From: CAILUG01 sp038125665
GTDB lineage: Bacteria > Pseudomonadota > Gammaproteobacteria > Pseudomonadales > Pseudohongiellaceae
NCBI GenBank assembly: GCA_038125665.1
Contig: JAYPEI010000004.1
Coordinates: 62,001 to 126,000, forward strand
Reading direction: 5' to 3'
Length of the DNA: 64,000 nucleotides
Made by a program: the position numbers and the translations under genes. The notes beneath the pieces were generated by a model. It saw nothing but the letters and a program-made list of their open reading frames with translations. It was not told where the DNA came from and made no database searches. Of the stretch, positions 1-9,112 are shown piece by piece (the first letter of the stretch is position 1; the number at the start of each line of letters is the position of its first letter).

Positions 1-38
1 CGTTGCCACCATTCCATAGGGAGTATCTCAATTAGGTT

Positions 39-1058
39 TTATTTTGGACGTGCCTGAAAACCAGGTGTTTGCATATCGAGTGTGTAAATAGTCATGGCAA
101 TATTACGAATCCCCTCAGGTGTAGTCCAAGGTTTACCATCCGGCCCCACTGCTCCCATCATACCTACATAGAGTTGTTTTTTCTCAGGTCCTGCAAATGC
201 GGCAGTAATGGGCGGCCGAGGAGTTGGTATAGTTCCGAGCCATTCACCAGCTTCACTGACTACATGAATTCCCAGGCCAGCAGTTATGTATAGAAGGCCT
301 TCGTTATCTAGGGCGATGCCATCAGTAAAAGTTTCATCCCCGAGTACTACAAAATCACGGCGATTGCTGGTATTACTTTGAGTATCTACATCAAAAACAA
401 CTATTCTGTCTCTATTTGTAACATACAATTTGTCCATGTCTCGACTTAACATCAAGCCATTGGTAAAAATATCTTCTTCAGCCACGATAGAGACAAGTCC
501 CTCCGTGCTAACATGATACAAACCTATACTAGTAAAAAAAGCGCCACCATTGCCATCTGCGATAAGATCATTAAGTCTTCCCAAGGGACGGCCATCAGCA
601 AAACTGTGAGCCAATAAACGAACCTCAGGAGCAATTTGCATCACTTTAGTTAGCTCATTACATCCAGCAAGCTCGTCATTCATCGGTTCAGTACAAGTAC
701 GCTGTACAGTAAAAACTCGTCCCTCACTGTCTATCGAGACTGAACCAGGTCCATTCATATTTTCAAAAACTGTGAATTCATCGCCTGAAAAGTTAATTTT
801 TTTAATCTTGTCGGTTTGCTCCTGAGCAAACATCAGCCCGCCATCATTTGTACCAACCATTCCATCAGCAGTGAAAAAATCAGCCCAAACCAGTTGCCAA
901 GGAGTTCCTTCAGCCACTACTCCGGGAATCGCGTATACCTTCGCTTCTTTTTCTCCCGCTAGTAATGCTTCTGCTACAGAGCTATTCATTAATCCAGGAT
1001 GGAATATAGTCCCGAATAGGCTAATGAGAGTGAGTCTTGTGGTTAGTTTCATGTTCAT
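39..1058 (-). CDS. SMP-30/gluconolactonase-like beta-propeller protein, exported
   Basis: The 339-residue protein has a hydrophobic N-terminus (about residues 3-29) that reads as a signal peptide, so it probably acts in the periplasm. The rest matches the SMP-30/gluconolactonase/LRE propeller. The metal and substrate positions of that family can be placed at GRLND (N163, D164), TNGL (N200) and TDGIALD (D246). Each is followed by the usual DGxG or LYxT strand pattern. Known family members hydrolyse lactones or related esters using one divalent metal; the substrate here is unknown. An AAGGA sequence lies just before the ATG at 1058, and a second ATG follows two codons later. It stands alone on the minus strand, downstream of a cyclophilin-like gene. 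Confidence 0.8.
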   Translation of the reverse strand: MNMKLTTRLTLISLFGTIFHPGLMNSSVAEALLAGEKEAKVYAIPGVVAEGTPWQLVWADFFTADGMVGTNDGGLMFAQEQTDKIKKINFSGDEFTVFENMNGPGSVSIDSEGRVFTVQRTCTEPMNDELAGCNELTKVMQIAPEVRLLAHSFADGRPLGRLNDLIADGNGGAFFTSIGLYHVSTEGLVSIVAEEDIFTNGLMLSRDMDKLYVTNRDRIVVFDVDTQSNTSNRRDFVVLGDETFTDGIALDNEGLLYITAGLGIHVVSEAGEWLGTIPTPRPPITAAFAGPEKKQLYVGMMGAVGPDGKPWTTPEGIRNIAMTIYTLDMQTPGFQARPK

Positions 1059-1101
1059 AGATTCCTTCTTTGTGATTTTGTTTCTGATTTCTTGATTTTT
1101 A

Positions 1102-1974
1102 TCACAAGTTTGTTTGTATTACTTGTGAAAAAGCTAAAATTGTTACAGGCTCGACCATATAACCACTACTGTTTTCTATAATTTGCGTCAAGATTGGCAT
1201 GCCTGCTCTCACCTTACCTAAAATAGTTAAACGACCATTTAACCAAGGGGCATCAGTCGTGAGAATATTCAGGGCACCACTATAATTTAAGGGGCCAGTA
1301 GTAGAAAAACTAATGGTTCCTTGAGTAGCTGCATGAGTGCGTACTTGCTCTTGATAACGATAGCCCCATAATTCATAGAAGTCTCTAAGAGTCATCTGAC
1401 TTAGCCGTGTCCTTACCTCGGAGCTTTTAGTTTCTAAGGTATCTTGATCTCGAATATGCATGCTCTGATATAAAGGAAGTAATACACGAGACTGAAAATC
1501 TTCTTGCGTATTTATACCCAGAAAAGGCAAAGGTTTACCTTCCTCATCAAATACCGGAATTTGGTGAAGCCCTAGGGCCACAGCATTGATTTCCGATGAT
1601 AAGGCCGGGAGTGATGCTTGTAGTGATTTAGTCGTTAGTGTCAGTTGATCATTAGCGGGTGCCAATTCTAAGCCAGCATAATGATTATCAGCTATGAGAG
1701 CTAATAGAGCTTGGACTTGTTCTGGGGCCTCTCTAGGAAAAAGTTCTATAACAACATCGCCTCTTGTTGTCTGTAGCAGCAGTAAGGTATTGGTTGGATC
1801 TTGAACAGGGATTTCGGTCACTACACCATTTAATCTTAATGACATGGGATTAAGCACTTCACTGCTCGGGGTGACCAGGTTTTGGGCAAGTGTCAAGCTA
1901 CTAGAACAGCACAAGGTAAGCAGGAGGTTTTTAATTAGGGCGTCTGATAGATATGACTGAGTGACTTTTTTCAT
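1102..1974 (-). CDS. Degenerate cyclophilin-type peptidyl-prolyl isomerase, exported
   Basis: Numbered from an upstream TTG at 2004, residues 79-112 match the first cyclophilin strands (TTRGDVVIELF, then a REAPEQV helix). Residues 240-275 match the closing part (APWLNGRLTILGKV). The FHR catalytic motif of active cyclophilins is not present where expected, and about 120 residues of unrelated sequence separate the two halves. Proline isomerase activity is therefore doubtful; a folding or scaffold role is only a guess. The N-terminus carries a signal peptide ending near SLTLAQ. The start is uncertain: ATG at 1974 gives the most compact signal peptide, while ATG 1998 and TTG 2004 are in frame upstream, and none has a clear ribosome binding site. 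Confidence 0.65.
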   Translation of the reverse strand: MKKVTQSYLSDALIKNLLLTLCCSSSLTLAQNLVTPSSEVLNPMSLRLNGVVTEIPVQDPTNTLLLLQTTRGDVVIELFPREAPEQVQALLALIADNHYAGLELAPANDQLTLTTKSLQASLPALSSEINAVALGLHQIPVFDEEGKPLPFLGINTQEDFQSRVLLPLYQSMHIRDQDTLETKSSEVRTRLSQMTLRDFYELWGYRYQEQVRTHAATQGTISFSTTGPLNYSGALNILTTDAPWLNGRLTILGKVRAGMPILTQIIENSSGYMVEPVTILAFSQVIQTNL

Positions 1975-2077
1975 ATGGGTTTTCTTAACTGTTGCCATAT
2001 TCAATAGATACTACGTAAAGGATAAAGATTTGTGAAGTAAGGAGTGATAAAATAGGCATGATCGAAGGAGTCATGTA

Positions 2078-2335
2078 ATGCCAATTTACGAATTTTTTTG
2101 TGAAAGCTGTCAGAAGCAATTTGAGAAGTTAGTTAAACTTAACCAGCTTCCTGAGTGTACTCTTTGCGGGAGCTCATTAGTGGAAAGATTAAGTTCTTTT
2201 TCTGCTGTGGTGAGCACACCTAAGACACAGGCTCGCTCTGTAGCAGGTGCCCGGGCTCGTGCCCAAGGAATGAAGCGAGAGCAGGATAATGCTCACGCAG
2301 AGTATCTGCGTAAGCATCATGATGATCATCATTAA
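2078..2335 (+). CDS. FmdB-family zinc-ribbon protein
   Basis: This small 85-residue protein starts MPIYEFFC and has two CxxC knuckles (C8/C11 and C27/C30). That is the pattern of the FmdB/CxxC_CxxC_SSSS putative regulatory family, including the serine-rich stretch after the second knuckle. The C-terminal half is charged and ends in a histidine/aspartate-rich tail, which may bind metal. The molecular role of the family is not established. The stop codon is shared with that of the convergent GDSL hydrolase: both TAA codons sit in the same TTAA at 2332-2335. The start is supported by an AAGGAG sequence about 8 nt upstream. Confidence 0.85.
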   Translation: MPIYEFFCESCQKQFEKLVKLNQLPECTLCGSSLVERLSSFSAVVSTPKTQARSVAGARARAQGMKREQDNAHAEYLRKHHDDHH

Positions 2336-3273
2336 TCAACGCTGTTCAAAAGATTAGTCAAAGGGCCTATTATTGCTTCCGCCCATAATTTATATCCCTC
2401 TTCAGTAGGATGTAATTTATCACTCATGAAGGTGGTTGGAATATTGTCGTATTCATCAAGGAAGATATGTCCAATATCTAGAAAGTGTACTTGTTCACCA
2501 TCGTGTAATTGTGAAATCTTGCTGTTGATAAATTTAATTTCGGTTCGTACTGGATCATCAGCATCTCGATATGGAAAAATACCAAGTAATAAAATCTTAC
2601 CGGTGGGAAAGCGTTGCTGTAGGTCTGTAACAATAGCACCTATACCCTCAGCAATCTCTGGGGCAGAATTAGTCCGAGTATTATTGACACCAATTAGCAA
2701 CATGATAACTCTTGGTTTGTAGCCTTCACCTTCACCATCGCGTAAACGATATAGAACTCCCTGGGTAGTATCCCCAGCTATGCCGAAATTGGCAATTTTC
2801 CAGTTTCCAAAATATTCTTCGAAAACTTTTATTCCATTGTAAGGCGCACGATCAGAGTCCCACCAGTCTGTGATGGAATCTCCCATGAAAAGTACGTCTA
2901 TATTACCCTGTTTTGCGCGTTCAACTTGAGCAAGATGCTGCGCAAGGAAACTATAATTTAAACTGGGGTTTACTGCTGTATGAAACGGTGAGTTATGTAA
3001 GCGAACAATACCGGGATTTGCCTGTAATAACTCTTTAAGTTCTGGACTAAGACTCTCTTTGAATGCATTCAACGCGGCGGTGAGCTGGGCACTTTGCTCT
3101 GGACTTGGCAAAATCATTCTTGTGGCATCTGGAATTTCAGGCATTCTAGGTTGGCCCAGTGCTGCCATGGACCCAAATAAAGTGACTATCATTACGGAAA
3201 AGAGTTCTTTAATTAATAATCCTCTCCTTTTGAGATGAGAGTGATCAGAAGACCTTAAACTAGTCATATACAT
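2332..3273 (-). CDS. SGNH/GDSL hydrolase, PAF-acetylhydrolase Ib-like, exported
   Basis: All four SGNH blocks are visible: GDS at 131-133 (nucleophile S133), FGIAGDTTQ at 163-171 (oxyanion glycine), GVNN at 195-198 (N197) and DKLH at 285-288 (D285, H288). The spacing and the TQGVLYRL stretch resemble the platelet-activating-factor acetylhydrolase Ib subgroup of GDSL enzymes. These hydrolyse esters, often acetyl esters on sugars or lipids. Residues 20-41 form a hydrophobic segment after a basic stretch, so export is likely. An extra region (42-125) precedes the catalytic domain. The substrate is not predictable. The gene converges on the FmdB gene with overlapping stop codons. Confidence 0.85.
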   Translation of the reverse strand: MYMTSLRSSDHSHLKRRGLLIKELFSVMIVTLFGSMAALGQPRMPEIPDATRMILPSPEQSAQLTAALNAFKESLSPELKELLQANPGIVRLHNSPFHTAVNPSLNYSFLAQHLAQVERAKQGNIDVLFMGDSITDWWDSDRAPYNGIKVFEEYFGNWKIANFGIAGDTTQGVLYRLRDGEGEGYKPRVIMLLIGVNNTRTNSAPEIAEGIGAIVTDLQQRFPTGKILLLGIFPYRDADDPVRTEIKFINSKISQLHDGEQVHFLDIGHIFLDEYDNIPTTFMSDKLHPTEEGYKLWAEAIIGPLTNLLNSVD

Positions 3274-3588
3274 TATCTTTCCCCCTTATTTAAATTTATT
3301 AACAAACACTTTTTACTGCAACTGCATAGCAACTGTCTCCTTTATTCGTGCTGGGTATCGTAATAACGGCTAATAGAAACTCATACTGAGAAAAAAACTG
3401 GTAAGCAAAGTATTAGAAGTATTTTAAAAGACGAATCTTTGAACTAGTAGATTGCCACAGATCCGTATTTGTTATGCATGAATAAATAAGAATGCACAAG
3501 ATAGTATTTAATAATGCATCAAATGAGACCCGGGGGTAGAACCTTTTAGTCCTAACTGTAGATTTAGTTGAGATGGAAACTTAGAATG
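3274..3588. other. Intergenic region, 315 bp, nothing recognised
   Basis: AT-rich spacer between two minus-strand genes. No RNA gene, convincing hairpin terminator or repeat is seen. It should contain the promoter of the GDSL hydrolase gene. Confidence 0.5.
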
Positions 3589-4533
3589 TTACTGAACTAG
3601 CTGTAGCACTTGTCCTACCTGCAGTAAGTCAGAGTTGAGGTTGTTCTGTTCTCTTATTTTCTTGACACTAGTTCCGTAGCGACTGGCTATGCGCCATAAA
3701 TTTTCACCACGCCTTACTTTATGGGTTATCAGTTGCATGGACTTAGGTTGCTTGCTATCAATCTTAACTGATGTGTCTGCAGCCTTAGCTTTTCCGGGCA
3801 AGCTAAGAATTTGTCCTACCACAATGAGATCACCACTAATGTTGTTGAGCTTACGAATGGTGTTGACATCAAGGCCACGTTGCGAGGCAATCTTTGACAG
3901 GGTATCTCCCGGTCGTACTTCATATTCTGAGCTATCAGCTTTCATATTGGCAACATAGTTGGCATAAGTTCTGGTGAAAACAGCGACATGAAAGTGAGGA
4001 GGGTAGCGTTCTCGAGTGACATCCAATACACCACGTCCCTCTAAGGAGAGCAGCGTGTCCTGTAGCCAACGTCGGCACCGACCAGATTGGGGAATACGAA
4101 GATCTACCGCCATGCCTGTTGGGTGAACAGAAACCGTTGAGGCATTTTGGGGTTGCTTGTTTATTGGGCGAGTGAGACTAGTCACAGTCATTTTTTCACC
4201 GCATGCAGCGAAATACTGCTGACTAAGACGTTCAACAAACATTTTGACTTCAGGTCTAGCATAAGGATAGGAGACAGAATGTAATTCTAGAAAACGAGAA
4301 TTATTCACTTTTTCCAAATAACCTGCATCGACGAAGCGAAGTACTTCGCTTCCAGTATTCAAAAAAGAATACCCATAATTTACCGCTGCCAAATTTTGAC
4401 GCTGCATAGTGAGACGTGAACCTGCAAGGCTCTGTGCCTCTGACTCTGCACTGACAATATTAATTGCAAAACAGAGTATACTAACGATGCTCAGACGATT
4501 AGATAGGCTCTTTATTGCTTTGGCTCTACTCAT
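3589..4533 (-). CDS. M15/DUF5715-like peptidase-fold protein with two C-terminal LysM domains
   Basis: The 314-residue exported protein (signal peptide about 1-29) has a central domain with the SxHxxGxAxD motif (H137, D144) and a later HFH (H180, H182). These are the zinc-ligand positions of M15-type D,D-carboxypeptidases and the related DUF5715 family. Two LysM peptidoglycan-binding repeats follow at about 204-247 and 270-312, joined by a lysine-rich linker. The architecture points to a periplasmic cell-wall enzyme or binding protein that trims or holds peptidoglycan. The zinc residues look intact, so activity is plausible. It stands alone, with no division or wall gene next to it. Confidence 0.8.
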   Translation of the reverse strand: MSRAKAIKSLSNRLSIVSILCFAINIVSAESEAQSLAGSRLTMQRQNLAAVNYGYSFLNTGSEVLRFVDAGYLEKVNNSRFLELHSVSYPYARPEVKMFVERLSQQYFAACGEKMTVTSLTRPINKQPQNASTVSVHPTGMAVDLRIPQSGRCRRWLQDTLLSLEGRGVLDVTRERYPPHFHVAVFTRTYANYVANMKADSSEYEVRPGDTLSKIASQRGLDVNTIRKLNNISGDLIVVGQILSLPGKAKAADTSVKIDSKQPKSMQLITHKVRRGENLWRIASRYGTSVKKIREQNNLNSDLLQVGQVLQLVQ

Positions 4534-4661
4534 TGTTTTCTTCGCAATGCTGATATAAAACTATGTAACTTGCTACTAGTGTGTCACTGCATAGTTTGAA
4601 CAAGGTCCCCTAATTTGTCAAAATATGTGTGTATCTTTTTGAAAAGATTGAATTAAAAATA

Positions 4662-5255
4662 ATGTTAAAACTTCCGAAATCTTGTTTTCTGCATATTCCT
4701 AAGACTGGTGGCACCTGGGTGAAGGCGGCGCTAGAAGCTGCACGAGTACCCATCAGAGCTATAAATATTGGAGATAACTCTCATCCTGGCATAAATTATT
4801 GTCCACAGGACTGCCATTTTCGTTTTAGCTTTGTTCGCCACCCCTTGGCTTTGTATCGTTCGTATTGGCAGTACAAAATGACTGTTGGTTGGGATGATGC
4901 CAATTTGTTGGATTCTTTGTGCAGCTCAACAAATTTCTATCATTTTGTCGATAAAGTGGTTGCGCATTTTCCTGGGATTTATAGCAAAAATCTGCAAAAT
5001 TACATCGGAACACCAGAACATCCAATAGAGTTTATTGGACGTTACGAAAATCTTGTGGAAGATCTGATCACGGCTCTTACGCTTGCAGGAGAGGAATTCT
5101 CTGCCCCAGCAATACGCAATCTTCCCCCTATAAATGTTAGTGACAAGGCCATGTTTTCAGCAGAGTTTTCCCCAGGGCTCCTAAGCAGAGTGAGCGAAGC
5201 AGAAAGTGAATTAATTACCCGTTGTGGTTACGCTGCCAAGGATTATGATTATTAA
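4662..5255 (+). CDS. Sulfotransferase-family protein
   Basis: The protein has the PAPS 5'-phosphosulfate loop near the start (HIPKTGGTW, residues 11-19) and the 3'-phosphate-binding segment FSFVRHPLALYRSYW (55-69, with R59 and S67 in the canonical places). A YENL motif follows at 128-131. This is the layout of bacterial and Golgi-type carbohydrate sulfotransferases, which move sulfate from PAPS to a glycan or small molecule. At 197 residues it is short but has both cofactor sites. No glycan or capsule genes lie nearby, so the acceptor is unknown. The ATG at 4662 is preferred because the P-loop follows at once; GTG 4629 is an alternative. Its stop TAA overlaps that of the convergent MBL gene in a shared TTAA. 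Confidence 0.75.
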   Translation: MLKLPKSCFLHIPKTGGTWVKAALEAARVPIRAINIGDNSHPGINYCPQDCHFRFSFVRHPLALYRSYWQYKMTVGWDDANLLDSLCSSTNFYHFVDKVVAHFPGIYSKNLQNYIGTPEHPIEFIGRYENLVEDLITALTLAGEEFSAPAIRNLPPINVSDKAMFSAEFSPGLLSRVSEAESELITRCGYAAKDYDY

Positions 5256-6184
5256 TCGGGCACGTAAGCCAGTTGAATACTGCGCATTGCTAATTCTAAA
5301 AAACGTGCCGCAGATCCATACTGTGCCTCATACTTCTGTAGTGGGTTAAGTGCTACAACATCATCCCATCCCATACCTATGTTCAGCAATTCAGTCAAAC
5401 TTAAATGGAGTTCGCTATACATATTGCGCATTCTCACAATTGCAGCGCCATTGATTGGTGCACCTTGAGCTGGGATAACTACAGTATCTGCGCTAACAAC
5501 AGAATATAACTTATCATAAGCTTCCATCAAGCCTCCCATCCAAGCACCTTGACGAATATCGAGCAGTGGCCAGCTATCAGAGGTTACTGCTCCTCCTGTG
5601 AATAAAGTATCAAGCATGGGCATATAAATAAAAATATCACCGTTCGTGTGAGCGGCCGGCAAGTAGCCATAAATCAATTCTTGTCCGGCAAATTTAAAGC
5701 TTCCATCTCCTTTAAGCGTTTTATTAGGTAGAGCATAGTCTGGTAGTGGTCCGTACCTTCCCTCATAACTGGAAGATTCTAAGGCCACTTCAAGGCAGCG
5801 CATAGTGTTTTCATGCGCAACTATCTGCGCTCCCATCACACCGGCTGCTAAATTGGAGCCGGTATGGTCGGGATGGAAATGACTGTTGATAAGTGTATGT
5901 ATTCGCTCTTGGCCCGTAACAGCCATAGCAGCCTCTAGCAAGGCAGGTGAATGTTCTGCTAAACCACCATCCATCAATAAAAAACCGTCTTCACTTCCTC
6001 CTGGCATAGCAAGGACATTACATCCAGCGCCTTGTAACAACCAGAGATAACCTAGGTCGGTTTCTTTAATTAATGGACCGGTTTGGGGTTGTGCTGAGGT
6101 AGGTAGCACAGGTAAAGAACTCAGCACAGCTGCCAGCTCAAAAGCTCTTTTAAGTAAATAACGGCGCTTGGTGGAATGAGTCAT
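5252..6184 (-). CDS. MBL-fold hydrolase-like protein, exported, incomplete metal site
   Basis: The protein has a basic N-terminus and hydrophobic stretch (TKRRYLLKRAFELAAVL) ending near SAQ, so it is probably exported. The metallo-beta-lactamase-fold motif HFHPDH is present (H102, H104, D106, H107), as is the third-motif histidine (AAHTNGD, H179). However, the usual GD ligand is replaced around LFTGGAV (197-199) and the final PGHG is PAQG (238-241). The second metal site therefore lacks its bridging Asp and last His. It may bind one metal, work differently, or be catalytically weak. It is the last gene of the DUF1592-DUF1552-ankyrin run. ATG 6184 is chosen because it gives a clean signal peptide and avoids overlap with the ankyrin gene. 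Confidence 0.75.
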   Translation of the reverse strand: MTHSTKRRYLLKRAFELAAVLSSLPVLPTSAQPQTGPLIKETDLGYLWLLQGAGCNVLAMPGGSEDGFLLMDGGLAEHSPALLEAAMAVTGQERIHTLINSHFHPDHTGSNLAAGVMGAQIVAHENTMRCLEVALESSSYEGRYGPLPDYALPNKTLKGDGSFKFAGQELIYGYLPAAHTNGDIFIYMPMLDTLFTGGAVTSDSWPLLDIRQGAWMGGLMEAYDKLYSVVSADTVVIPAQGAPINGAAIVRMRNMYSELHLSLTELLNIGMGWDDVVALNPLQKYEAQYGSAARFLELAMRSIQLAYVPD

Positions 6185-6230
6185 CAGAAACTTGCAGGGG
6201 GTAAACATATTAGGATGCCTAGCCAGAAGG

Positions 6231-7787
6231 TTATTGGTGATCAATGGAGCCTGGAACCAATTCATTAAGTTCTGCAGTAGCATCCAGAGGGAACACATGC
6301 CATGGGTAGTAGAAGGGAGGTCCAACATTTGGCCAGAAGGGCTGTGTATCAAGTTCTTCAATAGCCAAGTTTTGGGTCTCACCTAATGAGAGAAGAAGTT
6401 CTACCATCTTGGTGTTCGTAGCCTGACGCATACGCAAAAATGGCACCTGGTCGCGAGCCCTAGCGTGGTCGAGTGCTGTTAAACCGTCAATGTCCTTACC
6501 ATTCAGATCCGCCCCTCCAGCAACCAGAGCTTCTACTACTTCTCTATTATTAGCGCCTACAGCGTAGTGCAAGGGACGTCCCCCACGAGTGCGTTGTAAA
6601 TGATGTGGTACAGCACGAACATTAGGATCGGCTCCCGCTGCCAGTAAAATTTTCACACCTTCGACAAGTGTATCAGGCTGTCCCCGAGCGCCAGCAATCG
6701 AAGAAAGCGGCGTCTGTAAGTCTGCCTGGGCTAAAGTGGCATCAGCGCCATTAGCCAAGAGCAACTTGATGACTTCAACATCTCCTTGACTAGCTGCCAA
6801 TATAAGAGGTGTTGTGCCTCGTGATAGAGGACCTCCACGTTGTTTAGCAGGACGAAGAAAGAGTCCAAAGTTTACATCAGCTCCTTTTTTTAACAAGGCT
6901 TCAAGGACCTCCGTGCCATTGTGCTTATCGAAATGTTCGCCAGGGTCTAGGCTACGGTTTTGATGACGTGGAATAATGGCAAGCAAAGGGGTTTGCCCAA
7001 AAGTATCCCATTGCTTGATATCAGCCCCTGCCTCAATGAGTAACATGGCTGCATCCCAATGTGAATTCATGATTGCCAGAAGCAGAGGGGAGACGCCATC
7101 AGGATCGGTGAGATTAATATCAACACCAAAATTTAAAAGTTCTTTTATACAGCCAAGACAGTTCTCTCGAATGGCAAACATGAGTGAGCTAAGTCCACCG
7201 CTATCAAGATTTTTTGCACGCCCCTCTTTAGTCAGGTGTCGGCGATAGTCACGAGCTATTGATGTGGCATTGCCATCTGCGCCAGATGCTAACAGCAGAG
7301 CAACCATCTCTGGATGTCCACGTGCGGCAGCCCACATGAGGGCGGTTTGCTCACCCCAACTTTCACGAGCGTTTATAGTAGCACCATTTTTCAACAAAAT
7401 ATTTGCAGCTTCGTTATTCCCTGTGCGGGCAACTAGCATCAACGCTGTTTGGCCTTCAAGATTAGGTGAATCTATATCGGCACCGGCATCTATAAGGAGC
7501 TTAATAAGTTCGGTGTTACCTACTTCAGCAGCCATCCCCAGGGGAGTACTGCCATAATCATTACCCAACTTAGGGTCCGCACCTGCTCTAAGTAAGCTGG
7601 CAACTTTGGTGACATCTTGCTCGTACACCGCCCATTGCAAAGCAGTGCTGCCATCAGGCCCACGCCAAAGGTGATCAGCGTCTGGGGGTGGCCCTATAGC
7701 AATCGCTGTTGTTGCGTAAAGTGTAGAAAGAGAAATTGTCAGCAACCGTAGGTGCTGACTTATGGTTTTTTGGAAAAAAATTAGCAT
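6231..7787 (-). CDS. Exported ankyrin-repeat protein
   Basis: After a signal-like N-terminus (to about TTAIA) the protein consists almost entirely of ankyrin repeats. The first reads DGSTALQWAVYEQD and the pattern continues for roughly ten units to near residue 475, with the typical TPLxxAAxxG and LLxxGADxN signatures. Ankyrin arrays bind other proteins and have no catalytic activity, so this is likely the scaffold or partner of the neighbouring exported proteins. The gene starts just after the DUF1552 stop (TGA at 7793-7795). A TTG at 7796 would overlap that stop in a TTGA, which suggests coupling. The C-terminal stretch after the repeats (FWPNVGPPFYYPW) is proline/aromatic-rich and unassigned. 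Confidence 0.85.
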   Translation of the reverse strand: MLIFFQKTISQHLRLLTISLSTLYATTAIAIGPPPDADHLWRGPDGSTALQWAVYEQDVTKVASLLRAGADPKLGNDYGSTPLGMAAEVGNTELIKLLIDAGADIDSPNLEGQTALMLVARTGNNEAANILLKNGATINARESWGEQTALMWAAARGHPEMVALLLASGADGNATSIARDYRRHLTKEGRAKNLDSGGLSSLMFAIRENCLGCIKELLNFGVDINLTDPDGVSPLLLAIMNSHWDAAMLLIEAGADIKQWDTFGQTPLLAIIPRHQNRSLDPGEHFDKHNGTEVLEALLKKGADVNFGLFLRPAKQRGGPLSRGTTPLILAASQGDVEVIKLLLANGADATLAQADLQTPLSSIAGARGQPDTLVEGVKILLAAGADPNVRAVPHHLQRTRGGRPLHYAVGANNREVVEALVAGGADLNGKDIDGLTALDHARARDQVPFLRMRQATNTKMVELLLSLGETQNLAIEELDTQPFWPNVGPPFYYPWHVFPLDATAELNELVPGSIDHQ

Positions 7788-7792
7788 AAGTT

Positions 7793-9073
7793 TCAAACTT
7801 CGATAAAGGGACCAGTGCTGTCGGCGAAGCTGTCTACTTTTACTCCGGCATATTCCAGCATGGTATGTAGCAGGTTTGCATGAGGAGTGTCCTGCTTATA
7901 ATGCAGGTGTTGTCCACCTTTGATATTTCCACCTTTGCCTATGAGTACGGAAGGTAGTGGATCATTATTATGTCGATCCGAGTTACTCATGTTTGAACCA
8001 TATAGCATAATGGTATTATCTAAGATATTTCCTTCGGCATCTTCCAATGAACGTAATCGCTCAGCAAATTTCGCCACACGCTGAGTTTGATAAGCTTGGA
8101 CTTTGATCAGTTTTTGGAAGTTAGCTTCTTTCTCTTGGTGATGTGACAGGGGATGAAAAGCTTCCTCAATTCCAACGTTAGAGAATACACGCATAGAGGC
8201 TTCCCTTATCATACGCATTGAAGCTATTCTTGTCTGATTGTTTTGGAACGCTAGAGCAATCATTTCAAACTGAATATCTAGCAACTCGGTAAAATCATCG
8301 GGCGGACCGAGAGGTGCTTCCGGCAAATCAATCAGATTTCGTGCGCCGGCCTCTAGTTTACTTATACGATTTTCAATATCTCGTACGGAATCTAGATAAT
8401 CACTTATTCGGGCACGGTCGGTAGCATCCAATTTACGATTCAAGCTCGCTGTGGCCTCTCGTACATAATCAAGCAAGCTGGTTGAATGATTAAGAATAGC
8501 GATGCGATCTTCATAGTTGTCCCCCTGACCAAACATAGTATAGAACACCTTGCGGGGATTGCCTTCAAGCGGAAGGGGCTGTTGTGGTGTACGATAGTTT
8601 ATAGCTCCCCCAGGTTCACCGCACAGCTCTAGGGATGGTAAGGGAGTATTTTCACCCAGTACACGTGCTGCTAGTTGGTCTACGCTCATACCCTTTATAC
8701 CAGCTGCGTTTCGATCTCTATCACCAGGTGCTACACAAGATAACCAGGTTTCCTCAATAATACCGTGAGGATTAGAGCTTTCTCCGCCCTTGTTACGCAA
8801 ACCTGAAACCACAGTCACATAGTCCCGAAGCGATTCAAGTGGTTGCAAAATTGGTGAGAAGGCAAAATCTTTACCTGTTTGTTCTGGCACCCAGTACTTC
8901 ATCACAGCACCATGAGGAAAATAGATGAAAGCAAGCCGAGGATTGCTGGCAGCAGCAGTTTGAGCTAGGGTAGTTCCGGCTGGAATCATTGCGTCTAGCA
9001 GAGGTAGAGAGATTGTTGCGCCAGCTCCACGCAGTAAGTGTCGACGCGATAGATGTCTCTTGCTGATAAACAT
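7793..9073 (-). CDS. DUF1552 protein with Tat signal
   Basis: The protein begins with a twin-arginine signal (SRRHLLRGAG at 9-18, then a hydrophobic segment ending near TLAQ), so it is probably exported folded, perhaps with a cofactor. The body matches the DUF1552 family: FIYFPHGAVMKYW, then a central MSVDQLAARVLG, and a C-terminal LYGSNMSNSDRHN metal-binding-like segment. This resembles the alkaline-phosphatase/sulfatase-related DUF1501 fold, but no activity has been assigned. ATG 9073 is chosen because AAGGAG lies 5-6 nt before it; an in-frame ATG at 9112 is less likely. It follows the DUF1592 gene by 39 bp, a pairing often seen in bacteria that carry these families. Confidence 0.85.
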   Translation of the reverse strand: MFISKRHLSRRHLLRGAGATISLPLLDAMIPAGTTLAQTAAASNPRLAFIYFPHGAVMKYWVPEQTGKDFAFSPILQPLESLRDYVTVVSGLRNKGGESSNPHGIIEETWLSCVAPGDRDRNAAGIKGMSVDQLAARVLGENTPLPSLELCGEPGGAINYRTPQQPLPLEGNPRKVFYTMFGQGDNYEDRIAILNHSTSLLDYVREATASLNRKLDATDRARISDYLDSVRDIENRISKLEAGARNLIDLPEAPLGPPDDFTELLDIQFEMIALAFQNNQTRIASMRMIREASMRVFSNVGIEEAFHPLSHHQEKEANFQKLIKVQAYQTQRVAKFAERLRSLEDAEGNILDNTIMLYGSNMSNSDRHNNDPLPSVLIGKGGNIKGGQHLHYKQDTPHANLLHTMLEYAGVKVDSFADSTGPFIEV

Positions 9074-9112
9074 AAGGTGCTCCTTGTTCTTCTGCAAATT
9101 TCTACATGACAA

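Noticed and set aside
5252..6184. Class B beta-lactamase (resistance gene)
   Set aside because: Metal ligands are incomplete and the context is an uncharacterised envelope module; nothing specific to beta-lactam hydrolysis is seen.
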